A stretch of DNA of 64,000 nucleotides, from assembly GCF_947507565.1 (NCBI RefSeq), contig NC_089191.1:2212240-2276239 (forward strand), read 5' to 3'. Position 1 is the stretch's first letter. Each line of letters begins with the position of its first letter. Position numbers and translations under genes: made by a program. The notes beneath the pieces were generated by a model, which worked only from the letters and a program-made list of their open reading frames with translations, did no database searches and was not told where the DNA came from. Positions 30,575-43,500 of the stretch are shown piece after piece. This DNA comes from Oscarella lobularis. Its lineage: Eukaryota; Porifera; Homoscleromorpha; Homosclerophorida; Oscarellidae.

Positions 30575-31865
30575 ATTGTCGCGGCCTGGTTCCTAATGGG
30601 GCCTCATTTTTGTCTATAAAATAATAGTACATTTGACGCTAGAAATCAGTCTAACAAGATTTTATTTGATGCAGAAAAACGTTTCCAACGCTTCCTTTGC
30701 CTTTTAAATGAACAAAATTTTAAGGACCGGTTCCTAATAATGGGGCCTCGTTTTTATCTAAAAAATATTCGCTAATTTCACGCTAGGAATCAGACAAACA
30801 ATCTCTTACAACGCTCGACTGATTCTCGGCGTAAAACAAGAGAAACAATCTTAGATGAAAATGGGGCCCCCATTAGGAACCTGGCCGCGGAAATTTGGCT
30901 CTTTAAAAGTCTAAGGAAGCGTTGAAAACGTTTTTCTGCTTGAGATAAGACATCGTGCGGATGATTCCCAGCATAAAATAAGCGAAAATGTTTTAGATAA
31001 AAATGGGGCCCCATTAGGAACAGGGCCGCGAAAATTTCGCTCTTTTAAAGGCCAAGGAAGCGTTGAAAACATTTTTCTGCATCAGATAAAACATCACTTG
31101 ATTGATTCCCAGCGTAAAATAAGAAAAACAATTTCAGAAAAATTGGGGCCCCATTAGGAACCTGGCCGCGAAAATTTGGCTCTTTCAAAGGCTAAGGAAG
31201 CGTTGAAAACGTTTTTATGCATCAGATAAGACACCGCTGGACTGATTCCCAGCATAAAACAAGAAAAACAATTTTAGAAGAAAATGGGGCCCCATTAGGA
31301 ACCGGGCCGCAAAAATTTGGCTCTTTCAAAGTCTAAGGAAGCGTTGAAAACGTTTTTCTGCTTGAGATAAGACATCGTTCGGATGATTCCCAGCATAAAA
31401 TAAGCGAAAATGTTTTAGATAAAAATGGGGCCCCATTAGAATCCGGGCCGCGAAAATTTCGCTCTTTTAAAGGCTAAGGAAGCGTTGAAAACATTTATCT
31501 GCATCAGATAAAACATCGCTTGATTGATTCCCAGCGTAAAATAAGAAAAACAATTTCAGAAGAAATTGGGGCCCCATTAGGAACCGGGCCGCGAAAATTT
31601 TACTCTTACAAAAGCTAAGAAAGCGTTGAAAACGTTTTTCTGCAACAGATAAAACATCGTTCGGCTGATTTCCAGCATAAAATAAGCGAAAATGTTTTAC
31701 ATAAAAATTGGGCCCCATTAGGAACCGGGCCGCGAAAATTTTACTCTTATGAAGGCTTAGGAAGCGTTGAAAACATTTTTTTCCTTAGATAACACACCGC
31801 TCGACTGATTCCCATCGTAAAACAAGCAAAAAAGTTTGATTTGAAAAGTGAGGCCCCATTAGGAT
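30575..31865. repeat. 141-bp satellite with internal orientation switch
   Basis: About nine monomers of 139-142 bp marked by ATGGGGCCCCATTAGGA (30861, 31003, 31142, 31284, 31425, 31565, 31707, ~31848). The first one and a half to two units (30575-30800) are in the opposite orientation (TTCCTAATGGGGCC, GCAGAAAAACGTTTCC), so the array has a head-to-head switch near 30800. Each unit includes GGCCGCGAAAATTT and GCGTTGAAAACGTTTTTCTG. Minus-strand open frames here are read-through. Confidence 0.92.
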
Positions 31866-31924
31866 ATTAATAAAATAGCTATTCTGTTTCACTAACAGTT
31901 ATAATTCTCTTAGTATTGGATCAT
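31866..31924. other. Short AT-rich spacer
   Basis: About 60 bp of AT-rich DNA between the 141-bp and 28-bp satellites; nothing recognised. Confidence 0.5.
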
Positions 31925-32235
31925 TCGCGCAAAAACGATCGCAAAAGTTTTGATGCGCCTAAACGTTCGCAAAAAGTTTTGATGCGCGAGTAGTTTTTCA
32001 TGCGCAAAAACGATCGCAATAGTTTTGATACGCAAAACGATCGCAATAGTTTTGATGCGCAAAAACGATCGCCATAGTTTTGATGCGCAGAAACGATCGC
32101 AAAGGTTTTGATGCGCAAAAACGATCGCAATAATTTTGATGCGCTAAAACGATCGCAAGCGTTTTGATGCGCAAAAACGGTCGTCAAGGTTTTGATGCGC
32201 AAAAACAATCGACAAAGTTACCATGCGCAAAAGAT
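31925..32235. repeat. 28-bp satellite (TGATGCGCAAAAACGATCGC)
   Basis: About 11 copies of a roughly 28-bp monomer containing two small palindromes, TGCGCA and CGATCG, separated by AAAAA. Length varies by one or two bases. It is followed by GATGAAAAAGAGGCATTACG and then a diverged 141-bp unit. Confidence 0.93.
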
Positions 32236-32338
32236 GAAAAAGAGGCATTACGAAAGGGCCGCGAAAATTTCCATTTTCTAAAGGCTCAGGCAGGGTTGAA
32301 AACATTTTTATGCCTCAGATAAGGCATAGTTCGACTGA
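32236..32338. repeat. Isolated diverged 141-bp monomer
   Basis: GGGCCGCGAAAATTTCC, GGGTTGAAAACATTTTTATG and TCAGATAAGGCATAGTTCGA match the plus-orientation 141-bp monomer. The 28-bp array therefore appears to have arisen within, or been inserted into, the 141-bp array. Confidence 0.8.
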
Positions 32339-33236
32339 ATCCACAGGGCCTCAAGTAAGTGCACAGGCTTTCATTTGAATGCACAGGCTTTCATTTGAAT
32401 GCACAGGGCCTCAAGTAAGTGCACAGGCTCTCAAATAAATGCACAGGCTTTCATTTGAAAAAACAGGCTTTCATTTGAATGCACAGGCTTTCATTTGAAT
32501 GCACAGGCTTTCATTTGAATGCACAGGCTTTCATTTGAATGCAGAGGCTTACATTTGAATGCACAAGCTTTCATTTGAATGCAAAGGCTTTCATTTGAAT
32601 GCACAGGCTTTTATTTGAATGCAGAGGCTTACATTTGATTGCACAGGCTTTCTTGATTGCACAGGCTTTCATTTGAATACACAAGCTTTCATTTGAATGC
32701 ACTGGCTTTCTATTGAATGCACAGGCTTTCATTTGAATGCACACGCTCTCAATTGAATGCACAAGCTTTCATTTGAATGCACAGGCTTTCATTTGAATGC
32801 ACAGGCTTTCATTTGAATGCACAGGCTTTCATTTGAATGCACATGCAATCATTTGATTGCACAGGCTTTCATTTGAATGCACAGGCTCTCAATTGAATGC
32901 ACAGGCTTTCATTTCAATGCAAACGATCTCAATTGAATGCACAGGCTTTCATTTGAATGCACTTGCTTTCATTTGAATGCACAGGCTTACATTTGAATGC
33001 AGAGGCTTTCATTTGAATGCACATGCTTTCATTTGATTGCACAGGCTTTCATTTGAATGCACACGCTCTCAATTGAATGCCCAGGCTTTCATTTGAATGC
33101 AAACGATCTCAATTGAATGCACAGGCTTTCAATTGAATGCACAGGCTTTCATTTGAATGCACAGGCTTTCATTTGAATGCACAGGCTTTCATTTGAATGC
33201 ACAGGCTTATATGAATGCACATGTTTTCATTTAAAT
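32339..33236. repeat. 20-bp satellite (TGCACAGGCTTTCATTTGAA)
   Basis: About 45 copies of a 20-bp monomer, with variants GGGCCTCAAGTAAG, CTCTCAATTG and TGATTGCA. No gene; the minus frame 32571-32762 is repeat-derived. Confidence 0.95.
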
Positions 33237-33275
33237 CTAAATTGCCTCAAGTAGTAGCACAGGCTCTCAAATAAA
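33237..33275. other. Boundary between 20-bp repeat and family D
   Basis: About 40 bp (CTAAATTGCCTCAAGTAGTA, GCACAGGCTCTCAAATAAA) with degenerate 20-bp repeat units, leading directly into TTTGTCCTGGGACAA. Confidence 0.6.
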
Positions 33276-34275
33276 TTTGTCCTGGGACAATTTGTCCTGG
33301 GACAATTTGACCTCGGACAATTTGTCCTGGGGACAAATTGTCCTGGGGACAATTTGTCCTGAGGACAATTTGTCCTGGGAACAATTTGTCCTGGGACAAT
33401 TTGTCCTGGGAACAATTTGTCATGGGACAATTTCTCTTGGGACAAGTTGTCCTGGGGACAATTTGTCCTGGGACAATTTGTCCTGGGACAATTTGTCCTG
33501 CGGACAATTTTTCCTGGGACAATTTGTCCTGGGACAATTTGTCCTGGGGACAATTTGTCCTGGGGACAATTTGTCCTGGGGACAATTTGTCCTGGGACAA
33601 TTTGTCCTGGGACAATTTGTCCCCAGGACAATTTGTCCTGGGGCCAATTTTTCCTGAGGCAATTTGTCCTGTGACAATTTGTCCCCAGGACAATTTGTCC
33701 TGGGGCCAATTTTTCCTGAGGCAATTTGTCCTGTGACAATTTGTCCTGGGAACAATTTGTCATGGGACAATTTCTCTTGGGACAAGTTGTCCTGGGGACA
33801 ATTTGTCCTGGGACAATTTGTCCTGGGACAATTTGTTTTGCGGACAATTTTTCCTGGGACAATTTGTCCTGGGACAATTTGTCCTGGGGACAATTTGTCC
33901 TGGGGACAATTTGTCCTGGGGACAATTTGTCCTGGGACAATTTGTCCTGGGACAATTTGTCCCCAGGACAATTTGTTCTGGGGCCAATTTTTCCTGAGGC
34001 AATTTGTCCTGTGACAATTTGTCCCCAGGACAATTTGTCCTGGGGCCAATTTTTCCTGAGGCAATTTGTCCTGTGACAATTTGTCCTGGGGACAATTTGT
34101 CCTGGGGACAATTTGTCCTACGGACAATTTGTCCTCGGACAATTTGTCCTGGGGACATTTTGTCCTGGGACAATTTGTCCTCGGACAATTTGTCCTGGAA
34201 TTTGTCCCCAGGACAATTTTTCCTGGGGACAATTTCTTCCCAGGACAATTTGTCCTGGGGCAATTTTTCCTTCTA
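33276..34275. repeat. GGACAATTTGTCC satellite (family D, block 5)
   Basis: About 65 monomers. An internal duplication of 340 bp is marked by GTCATGGGACAATTTCTCTT at 33419 and 33759. GGGGCCAATTTTTCCTGAGG also recurs four times. The right edge (GGGCAATTTTTCCTTCTACA, then AATTCTTC) is nearly the same as the right edge of the 19.6-kb D array at 57116-57140. Confidence 0.95.
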
Positions 34276-35090
34276 CAATTCTTCTTTGAAATTCTAAGTT
34301 AATTCAGAATAAATTCTGCATTAATGCAGAATAAATTCTCAATTTATTCTGCATTAATTAAAAATTAATTCTGCATTTATTCAGAATTGATTCTGCAATA
34401 ATTGAAAATAAATTCTGCATTATTTCAGAATAAATTTGGCATTAATCTAGAATAATTTCTGCATTAATTCAGAATAAACTGTGCATTAATTCAGAATAAG
34501 TTCTGCATTATTTCAGAATATATTCTGCATAAATTCAGAATAAATTCCGCATTTATTCAGAATAAATTCCGCATTTTTTCTGCATTAATTTAGACTTTAT
34601 TTTTCATTTTATTAGAATTATTTCCGCAATAATTCAGAATAAATTCCGCATTTTTTCTGCATTAATTCAGAATTAACTCTGCATTTATTCAGAATAAATT
34701 CTGAATTAATTCTGCATTAATTCAGAATAAATTCTGCATTTATTCAGAATAAATTCCGCATTTATTAAGCATTAATTTAGAATTTATTTTTCATTTTATC
34801 AGAATTATTTCCGCAATAATTCAGAATAAAATCTGAATTAATTCAGAATGAATTCTGAATTAATGCAGAATTTATTCTCAATTAATGCAGAATTTATTCT
34901 GAATTAATGCAGATTTTATTCTGAATTAATGCTGAATTTTATTCTGAACTAATGCAGAAGAAATTCTTCATTAATTCTTCATTAATTCTACATTAATTCA
35001 GTATAAATTCTGAATTAATTCAGAATAAATTCTGAATTAATTCAGAATAAATCCTGCATTAAGTCAGAATAAATTCTGTGTTTATTCAGA
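34276..35090. repeat. ATTCTGCATTAATTCAG satellite (family E, left of exon block A)
   Basis: AT-rich array of about 22-bp units (ATTCTGCATTAATTCAGAAT type); the form ATTCTGAATTAATTCAGAAT is a perfect 20-bp palindrome. Units vary in which arm is changed (GCATT/AATGC), so orientation alternates. The sequence closely follows that at 57140-57783, with about 170 bp more in this copy. Confidence 0.95.
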
Positions 35091-35452
35091 GAATGTGAGA
35101 TTTTTTCGCGATGTTTTAGCGCGCGTTACACTCGAAAAGCCCTGCTCGTCGTTCGTCTCAAGTGCATCGTATCGCTTAGCGAGCGAGTTTGAGGTTCTTG
35201 ATCGACTTCTTGTCGTGTTCCGTCACTTTCTGAACGGTTATTGCTAAGTTTTTCGTCGTCATGGCGTTTCGGGGTGTACGAGCGATCTTTTAGAACGATC
35301 GCCGACGTATCGTCGACTCACGACGGAGCGCCTGTCGTTTTCTTCACCTTACATACGATCATGGATGCTTCATGGCAGCATAGCTCTCGTAAAGAATATA
35401 GAATGTTGAAAAGAAAGCTGAAGCACCTTGTCTACGTAAGTTCACGATCTTT
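35091..35452 (+). promoter_or_regulatory. INO80E-like promoter/first-exon block, copy A
   Basis: Non-repetitive, CpG-containing block inside the E satellite. It holds TTTAGCGCGCGTTACACTCG and GTCGTTCGTC motifs, a small upstream frame (ATG at 35261, 11 codons to TAG at 35291-35293), then the coding start at 35361 and a GTAAGT donor at 35436. E resumes 17 bp after the donor. Copy A has five extra bases (GTATC-type) in the CATCGTATCGCTTAGCG stretch, where copies B and C read CATCGCTTAGCG. The upstream part is likely promoter plus 5' leader; no TATA box is obvious. Confidence 0.6.
35361..35435 (+). CDS. INO80 complex subunit E-like, first coding exon (copy A)
   Basis: Twenty-five codons from the first in-frame ATG to TAC, followed directly by GTAAGT in phase 0. 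The residues KEYRMLKRKLKHLVY match, from memory, the conserved N-terminal segment of INO80E (pattern K-Y-R-x-L-K-R-K-L-K-x-L-x-Y-E), where the next residue would be Glu at the start of the following exon. INO80E is a small nuclear subunit of the INO80 chromatin remodeller; this segment begins its coiled-coil region. The open frame extends upstream to 35241 only through a TTG and is not the preferred start. No second exon was found in the window, so this copy is a fragment, a first exon with a very long satellite-filled intron, or a pseudogene. Confidence 0.6.
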
Positions 35453-37570
35453 TATTCTGCATTAATTCAGAATTAATTCTGTATTTATTCAGAATTAATT
35501 CTGCATTAATTCAGAATAAATTCTGCATTAATTCAGAATAAATTCCGCATTTTTTCTGCATTAATTCAGAATTAATTCTGCATTTATTCAGAATAAATTC
35601 TGAATTAATTCTGCATTAATTCAGAATTAATTCTGCATTTATTCCGAATTAATTTTGCATTAATTCAGAATAAATTCTGCATTAATTCAGAATAAATTCT
35701 GCTTTAATTCAGAATAACTTCTGCATTTATTCAGAATAAATACTGCATTAATTCAGAATAAATTCTGCATTAATTCAGAATAAATTCTGCATTAATTCAG
35801 AATAACTTCTGCATTTATTCAGAATAAATTCTGCATTAATTCAGAATAAATTCTGCATTAATTCAGAATTAATTCTGAATTAATTCAGAATAAATGCTAC
35901 ATTTATTCAGATTAAATTCTGCATTAATTCAGAATAAGTTCTGCATTAATTCAGAATAAATTCTGCATTAATTCAGAATAAATTCAGAAAAAATTCGGCA
36001 TTAGTTCCGAATAAATTCTGCATTAATTCAGAATAAATTCTGCTTTTATTCAGAACAAGTTCTGCATTAATTCAGAATAAATTCTGCATTAATTCAGAAT
36101 AAATTCTGAATTAATTCTGCATTAATTCAGAATAAATTCTGCATTAATTCAGAATTAATTTTGTATTAATTCAGAATAAATTCTGCATTAGTTCAGAATA
36201 AATTCTGAATTAATTCTGCATTAATTCAGAATTGATTCTGCATTTATTCAGAATTAATTTTGTATTAATTCAGAATAAATTCTGCATTAGTTCAGAATAA
36301 ATTCTGCATTAATTCAGAATAAATTCTAAATTAATTCTGCATTAATTCAGAATAAATTCTTCTTTAATTCAGAATAAATTCTGCATTTATTCAGAATAAA
36401 TTCTGCATTAATTCAGAATAAATTGCGCATTTTTTCTGCATTAATTCAGAATTAATTCTGCATTTATTCAGAATAAATTCTGAATTAATTCTGCATGAAT
36501 TCAGAATTAATTCTGCATTTATTCAGAATTAATTTTGCATTAATTCAGAATAAATTCTGCATTAATTCAGAATAAATTCTGCTTTAATTCAGAATAACTT
36601 CTGCATTTATTCAGAATAAATACTGCATTAATTCAGAATAAATTCTGCATTAATTCAGAATAAATTCTGAATTCATTCAAAATAAATTCTGCATTAATTC
36701 AGAATAAATTTCGCATTTATTCTGCATTAATTCAGAATTAATTCTGCATTTATTCAGAATAAATTCTGCATTAATTCAGAATAAATTCTGCATTAATTCA
36801 GAATTAATTCTGAATTAATTCAGAATAAATGCTACATTTATTCAGAATAAATTCTGCATTAATTCAGAATAAATTCTGCATTAATTCAGAATAAATTCTG
36901 CATTAATTCAGAATAAATTCTGCATTTAGTCAGAATAAATTCGGGATTAGTTCCGAATAAATTCTGCATTAATTCAGAATAAATTCTGCTTTTATTCAGA
37001 ATAAGTTCTGCATTAATTCAGAATAAATTCTGCATTAATTCAGAATAAATTCTGAATTAATTCTGCATTAATTCAGAATTGATTCTGCATTTATTCAGAA
37101 TAAATTCTGCATTAATTCAGAATAAATTCTGCATTAGTTCAGAATAAATTCTGCATTAATTCAGAATAAATTCTGAATTAATTCTGCATTAATTCAGAAT
37201 AAATTCTGCATTAATTCAGAATACCTTCTGCATTTATTCAGAATAAATTCTGCATTAATTCAGAATAAATTCTGCAATAATTCAGAATAAATTCTAGATT
37301 AATTCAGAATAAATTCTGCATTAATTCTGAATAATTCTGAATTAATTCTGCATTAATGCAGAAATTATTCTAGATTAATGCAAAATAAATTCTGCATTAA
37401 TTCAGAAAAAATTCTCCATTAATTCAGAATAAATTCTGCATTAATTCAGAATAAATTTTACATTTATTCGGAATAAATTCTTCATTAATTCAGAATAAAT
37501 TCGGCATTTCTTCTGCATTAATTCAAAATTAATTCTGCATTTATTCAGAATTAATTCTGCATTTATTCAG
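35453..37570. repeat. ATTCTGCATTAATTCAG satellite (family E, right of exon block A)
   Basis: About 95 units. Distinctive stretches (CAGAAAAAATTCGGCATTAG near 35985; CATTTAGTCAGAATAAATTC near 36922) recur at about 58873 and 59818 in matching order, so most of this array is duplicated to the right of exon block B. It ends in TTATTCAGAATTTTTCTTGG at the start of the 19.6-kb D array. The same edge type occurs at 62266. Confidence 0.95.
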
Positions 37571-40500
37571 AATTTTTCTTGGGTACAATTTGTCCCCAGG
37601 ACAAATTGTCCTGGGACAATTTGTCTTCGGACAATTTGTCCTGGGACAATTTGTCCTTTGGACAATTTGTCCTGGGGACAATTTGTCCTGGGGACAATTT
37701 GTCCTAGAACAATTTGTCCTGGGACAATTTGTCCTGGGACAATTTGTCCTGGGACAATTGGACAATTTGTCCTGGGGACAATTTGTCCTGGGACAATTTG
37801 TCCTGTGGACAATTTGTCCTGGGGACAAATTGTCCTTCACAATTTGTCCTGGGACAATTTGTCCTGGGACAATTTGTCCTGGGGACAATTTGTCCTGGGG
37901 ACAATTTGTCGTGGGGACAATTTGTCCTGGGGACAAATTGTCCTTCACAATTTGTCCTGGGACAATTTGTCCTGGGACAATTTGTCCTGGGGACAATTTG
38001 TCCTGGGGACAATTTGTCCTGGGACAATTTGTCCTAGGACAATTTGTCCTGGGACAATTTGTCCTAGGACAATTTGTCTTGGGACAATTTGTCCTGGGAC
38101 AATTTGTCCTGGGACAATTTGTCCTGGGACAATTTGTCCTGGGGACAATTTGTCCTGGGGACAATTTGTCCTAGGACAATTTGTCCTGGGACAATTTGTC
38201 CTGGGGACAATTTGTCCTGGGACAATTTGTCCTGGGGACAATTTGTCCTGGGGACAATTTGTCCTAGGACAATTTGTCCTGGGACAATTTGTCCTCGGGA
38301 CAATTTGTCCTGGGGACAATTTGTCCTAGGACAATTTGTCCTGGGACAATTTGTCCTGGGGACAATTTGTCCTGGGACAATTTGTCCTGGGACAATTTGT
38401 CCTGGGGACAATTTGTCCTGGGGACAATTTGTCCTAGGACAATTTGTCCTGGGACAATTTGTCCTGGGGACAATTTGTCCTGGGGACAATTTGTCCTAGG
38501 ACAATTTGTCCTGGGACAATTTGTCCTGGGGACAATTTGTCCTGGGACAATTTGTCCTGGGACAATTTGTCCTGGGGACAATTTGTCCTGGGGACAATTT
38601 GTCCTGAGGACAATTTGTCCTGGGGACATTTTGTCCTAGGACAATTTGTCCTGGGACAATTTGTCCTGGGGACAATTTGTCCTGGGACAATTTGTCCTGG
38701 GGACAATTTGTCCTGGGGACAATTTGTCCTAGGACAATTTGTCCTGGGACAATTTGTCCTGGGGACAATTTGTCCTGGGACAATTTGTCCTGGGACAATT
38801 TGTCCTGGGGACAATTTGTCCTGGGGACAATTTGTCCTAGGACAATTTGTCCTGGGACAATTTGTCCTGGGGACAATTTGTCCTGGGGACAATTTGTCCT
38901 AGGACAATTTGTCCTGGGACAATTTGTCCTGGGGACAATTTGTCCTGGGACAATTTGTCCTGGGACAATTTGTCCTGGGGACAATTTGTCCTGGGGACAA
39001 TTTGTCCTGGGACAATTTGTCCTGGGACAATTTGTCCTGGGACAATTTGTCCTGGGGACAATTTGTCCTGGGGACAATTTGTCCTAGGACAATTTGTCCT
39101 GGGACAATTTGTCCTGGGGACAATTTGTCCTGGGACAATTTGTCCTGGGGACAATTTGTCCTGGGGACAATTTGTCCTAGGACAATTTGTCCTGGGACAA
39201 TTTGTCCTGGGGACAATTTGTCCTGGGGACAATTTGTCCTAGGACAATTTGTCCTGGGACAATTTGTCCTGGGGACAATTTGTCCTGGGACAATTTGTCC
39301 TGGGACAATTTGTCCTGGGGACAATTTGTCCTGGGGACAATTTGTCCTAGGACAATTTGTCCTGGGACAATTTGTCCTGGGACAATTTGTCCTGGGACAA
39401 TTTGTCCTGGGGACAATTTGTCCTAGGACAATTTGTCCTGGGACAATTTGTCTTGGGGACAATTTGTCCTGGGACAATTTGTCCTGGGACAATTTGTCCT
39501 GGGGACAATTTGTCCTGGGGACAATTTGTCCTGGGACAATTTGTCCTGGGGACAATTTGTCCTGGGACAATTTGTCCTGGTACAATTTGTCCTGGGGACA
39601 ATTTGTCCTGGGGACAATTTGTCCTAGGACAATTTGTCCTGGGACAATTTGTCCTGGGACAATTTGTCCTGGGACAATTTGTCCTGGGACAATTTGTCCT
39701 GGGGACAATTTGTCCCCAGGACAAATTGTCCTGACACAATTTGTCCTACGACAATTTTTCCTGGCACAATTTGTCCTGGGACAATTTGTCCTGGGACAAT
39801 TTGTCCTGGGACAATTTGTCCTGGGACAATTTGTCCTGGGGACAATTTGTCCTGGGACAATTTGTCCTGGGACAATTTGTCCTGGGGACAATTTGTCCTG
39901 GGGACAATTTGTCCTAGGACAATTTGTCCTGGGACAATTTGTCCTGGGGACAATTTGTCCTGGGAAAATTTGTCCTGGGGACAATTTGTCCTGGGGACAA
40001 ATTGTCCTTCACAATTTGTCCTGGGACAATTTGTCCTGGGACAATTTGTCCTGGGGACAATTTGTCCTGGGGACAATTTGTCCTAGGACAATTTGTCCTG
40101 GGACAATTTGTCCTGGGACAATTTGTCCTGGGACAATTTGTCCTGGGACAATTTGTCCTGGGGACAATTTGTCCTGGGGACAATTTGTCCTAGGACAATT
40201 TGTCCTGGGACAATTTGTCCTGGGACAATTTGTCCTGGGACAATTTGCCCTGGGACAATTTGTCCTGGGGACAATTTGTCCTGGGGACAATTTGTCCTAG
40301 GACAATTTGTCCTGGGACAATTTGTCCTGGGGACAATTTGTCCTGGGACAATTTGTCCTGGTGACAATTTGTCCTGGGGACAATTTGTCCTAGGACAATT
40401 TGTCCTGGGACAATTTGTCCTGGGGACAATTTGTCCTGGGGACAATTTGTCCTAGGACAATTTGTCCTGGGACAATTTGTCCTGGGGACAATTTGTCCTG

Positions 40501-43500
40501 GGACAATTTGTCCTGGGACAATTTGTCCTGGGGACAATTTGTCCTAGGACAATTTGTCCTGGGACAATTTGTCCTGGGGACAATTTGTCCTGGGACAATT
40601 TGTCCTGGGGACAATTTGTCCTGGGGACAATTTGTCCTAGGACAATTTGTCCTGGGACAATTTGTCCTGGGGACAATTTGTCCTGGGGACAATTTGTCCT
40701 AGGACAATTTGTCCTGGGACAATTTGTCCTGGGGACAATTTGTCCTGGGACAATTTGTCCTGGGACAATTTGTCCTGGGGACAATTTGTCCTGGGGACAA
40801 TTTGTCCTAGGACAATTTGTCCTGGGACAATTTGTCCTGGGGACAATTTGTCCTGGGGACAATTTGTCCTAGGACAATTTGTCCTGGGACAATTTGTCCT
40901 GGGGACAATTTGTCCTGGGACAATTTGTCCTGGGACAATTTGTCCTGGGGACAATTTGTCCTGGGGACAATTTGTCCTGAGGACAATTTGTCCTGGGGAC
41001 AATTTGTCCTAGGACAATTTGTCCTGGGACAATTTGTCCTGGGGACAATTTGTCCTGGGACAATTTGTCCTGGGGACAATTTGTCCTGGGGACAATTTGT
41101 CCTAGGACAATTTGTCCTGGGACAATTTGTCCTGGGGACAATTTGTCCTGGGACAATTTGTCCTGGGACAATTTGTCCTGGGGACAATTTGTCCTGGGGA
41201 CAATTTGTCCTAGGACAATTTGTCCTGGGACAATTTGTCCTGGGGACAATTTGTCCTGGGGACAATTTGTCCTAGGACAATTTGTCCTGGGACAATTTGT
41301 CCTGGGGACAATTTGTCCTGGGACAATTTGTCCTGGGACAATTTGTCCTGGGGACAATTTGTCCTGGGGACAATTTGTCCTGGGACAATTTGTCCTGGGA
41401 CAATTTGTCCTGGGACAATTTGTCCTGGGGACAATTTGTCCTGGGGACAATTTGTCCTAGGACAATTTGTCCTGGGACAATTTGTCCTGGGGACAATTTG
41501 TCCTGGGACAATTTGTCCTGGGGACAATTTGTCCTGGGGACAATTTGTCCTAGGACAATTTGTCCTGGGACAATTTGTCCTGGGGACAATTTGTCCTGGG
41601 GACAATTTGTCCTAGGACAATTTGTCCTGGGACAATTTGTCCTGGGGACAATTTGTCCTGGGACAATTTGTCCTGGGACAATTTGTCCTGGGGACAATTT
41701 GTCCTGGGGACAATTTGTCCTAGGACAATTTGTCCTGGGACAATTTGTCCTGGGACAATTTGTCCTGGGACAATTTGTCCTGGGGACAATTTGTCCTAGG
41801 ACAATTTGTCCTGGGACAATTTGTCTTGGGGACAATTTGTCCTGGGACAATTTGTCCTGGGACAATTTGTCCTGGGGACAATTTGTCCTGGGGACAATTT
41901 GTCCTGGGACAATTTGTCCTGGGGACAATTTGTCCTGGGACAATTTGTCCTGGTACAATTTGTCCTGGGGACAATTTGTCCTGGGGACAATTTGTCCTAG
42001 GACAATTTGTCCTGGGACAATTTGTCCTGGGACAATTTGTCCTGGGACAATTTGTCCTGGGACAATTTGTCCTGGGGACAATTTGTCCCCAGGACAAATT
42101 GTCCTGACACAATTTGTCCTACGACAATTTGTCCTGGCACAATTTGTCCTGGGACAATTTGTCCTGGGACAATTTGTCCTGGGACAATTTGTCCTGGGAC
42201 AATTTGTCCTGGGGACAATTTGTCCTGGGACAATTTGTCCTGGGACAATTTGTCCTGGGGACAATTTGTCCTGGGGACAATTTGTCCTAGGACAATTTGT
42301 CCTGGGACAATTTGTCCTGGGGACAATTTGTCCTGGGAAAATTTGTCCTAGGGACAATTTGTCCTGGGGACAAATTGTCCTTCACAATTTGTCCTGGGAC
42401 AATTTGTCCTGGGACAATTTGTCCTGGGGACAATTTGTCCTGGGGACAATTTGTCCTAGGACAATTTGTCCTGGGACAATTTGTCCTGGGACAATTTGTC
42501 CTGGGACAATTTGTCCTGGGACAATTTGTCCTGGGGACAATTTGTCCTGGGGACAATTTGTCCTAGGACAATTTGTCCTGGGACAATTTGTCCTGGGACA
42601 ATTTGTCCTGGGACAATTTGCCCTGGGACAATTTGTCCTGGGGACAATTTGTCCTGGGGACAATTTGTCCTAGGACAATTTGTCCTGGGACAATTTGTCC
42701 TGGGGACAATTTGTCCTGGGACAATTTGTCCTGGTGACAATTTGTCCTGGGGACAATTTGTCCTAGGACAATTTGTCCTGGGACAATTTGTCCTGGGGAC
42801 AATTTGTCCTGGGGACAATTTGTCCTAGGACAATTTGTCCTGGGACAATTTGTCCTGGGGACAATTTGTCCTGGGACAATTTGTCCTGGGACAATTTGTC
42901 CTGGGGACAATTTGTCCTGGGGACAATTTGTCCTAGGACAATTTGTCCTGGGACAATTTGTCCTGGGGACAATTTGTCCTGGGGACAATTTGTCCTAGGA
43001 CAATTTGTCCTGGGACAATTTGTCCTGGGGACAATTTGTCCTGGGACAATTTGTCCTGGGACAATTTGTCCTCGGGACAATTTGTCCTGGGGACAATTTG
43101 TCCTGGGACAATTTGTCCTGGGACAATTTGTCCTGTGACAATTTGTCCTGGGGACAATTTGTCCTGGGGACAATTTGTCCTAGGACAATTTGTCCTGGGA
43201 CAATTTGTCCTGGGGACAATTTGTCCTGGGACAATTTGTCCTTGGGACAATTTGTCCTGGGGACAATTTGTCCTAGGACAATTTGTCCTGGGACAATTTG
43301 TCCTGGGGACAATTTGTCCTGGGACAATTTGTCCTGGGACAATTTGTCCTCGGGACAATTTGTCCTGGGGACAATTTGTCCTGGCACAATTTGTCCTGGG
43401 ACAATTTGTCCTGGGGACAATTTGTCCTGGGGACAATTTGTCCTAGGACAATTTGTCCTGGGACAATTTTTCCTAGGACAATTTGTCCTGGGACAATTTG

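Noticed and set aside
15684..35435. Homology between the promoter islands and the INO80E block
   Set aside because: Only short shared strings were seen (AGCGCGCGT; TTTTAGARCG), too little to claim common origin without an alignment.
35241..35465. 74-84 codon frame as the full INO80E-like product
   Set aside because: The upstream part begins at a TTG, has no match to INO80E, and the frame runs past a GTAAGT donor into satellite. Only the 25 codons from the ATG to the donor are supported.
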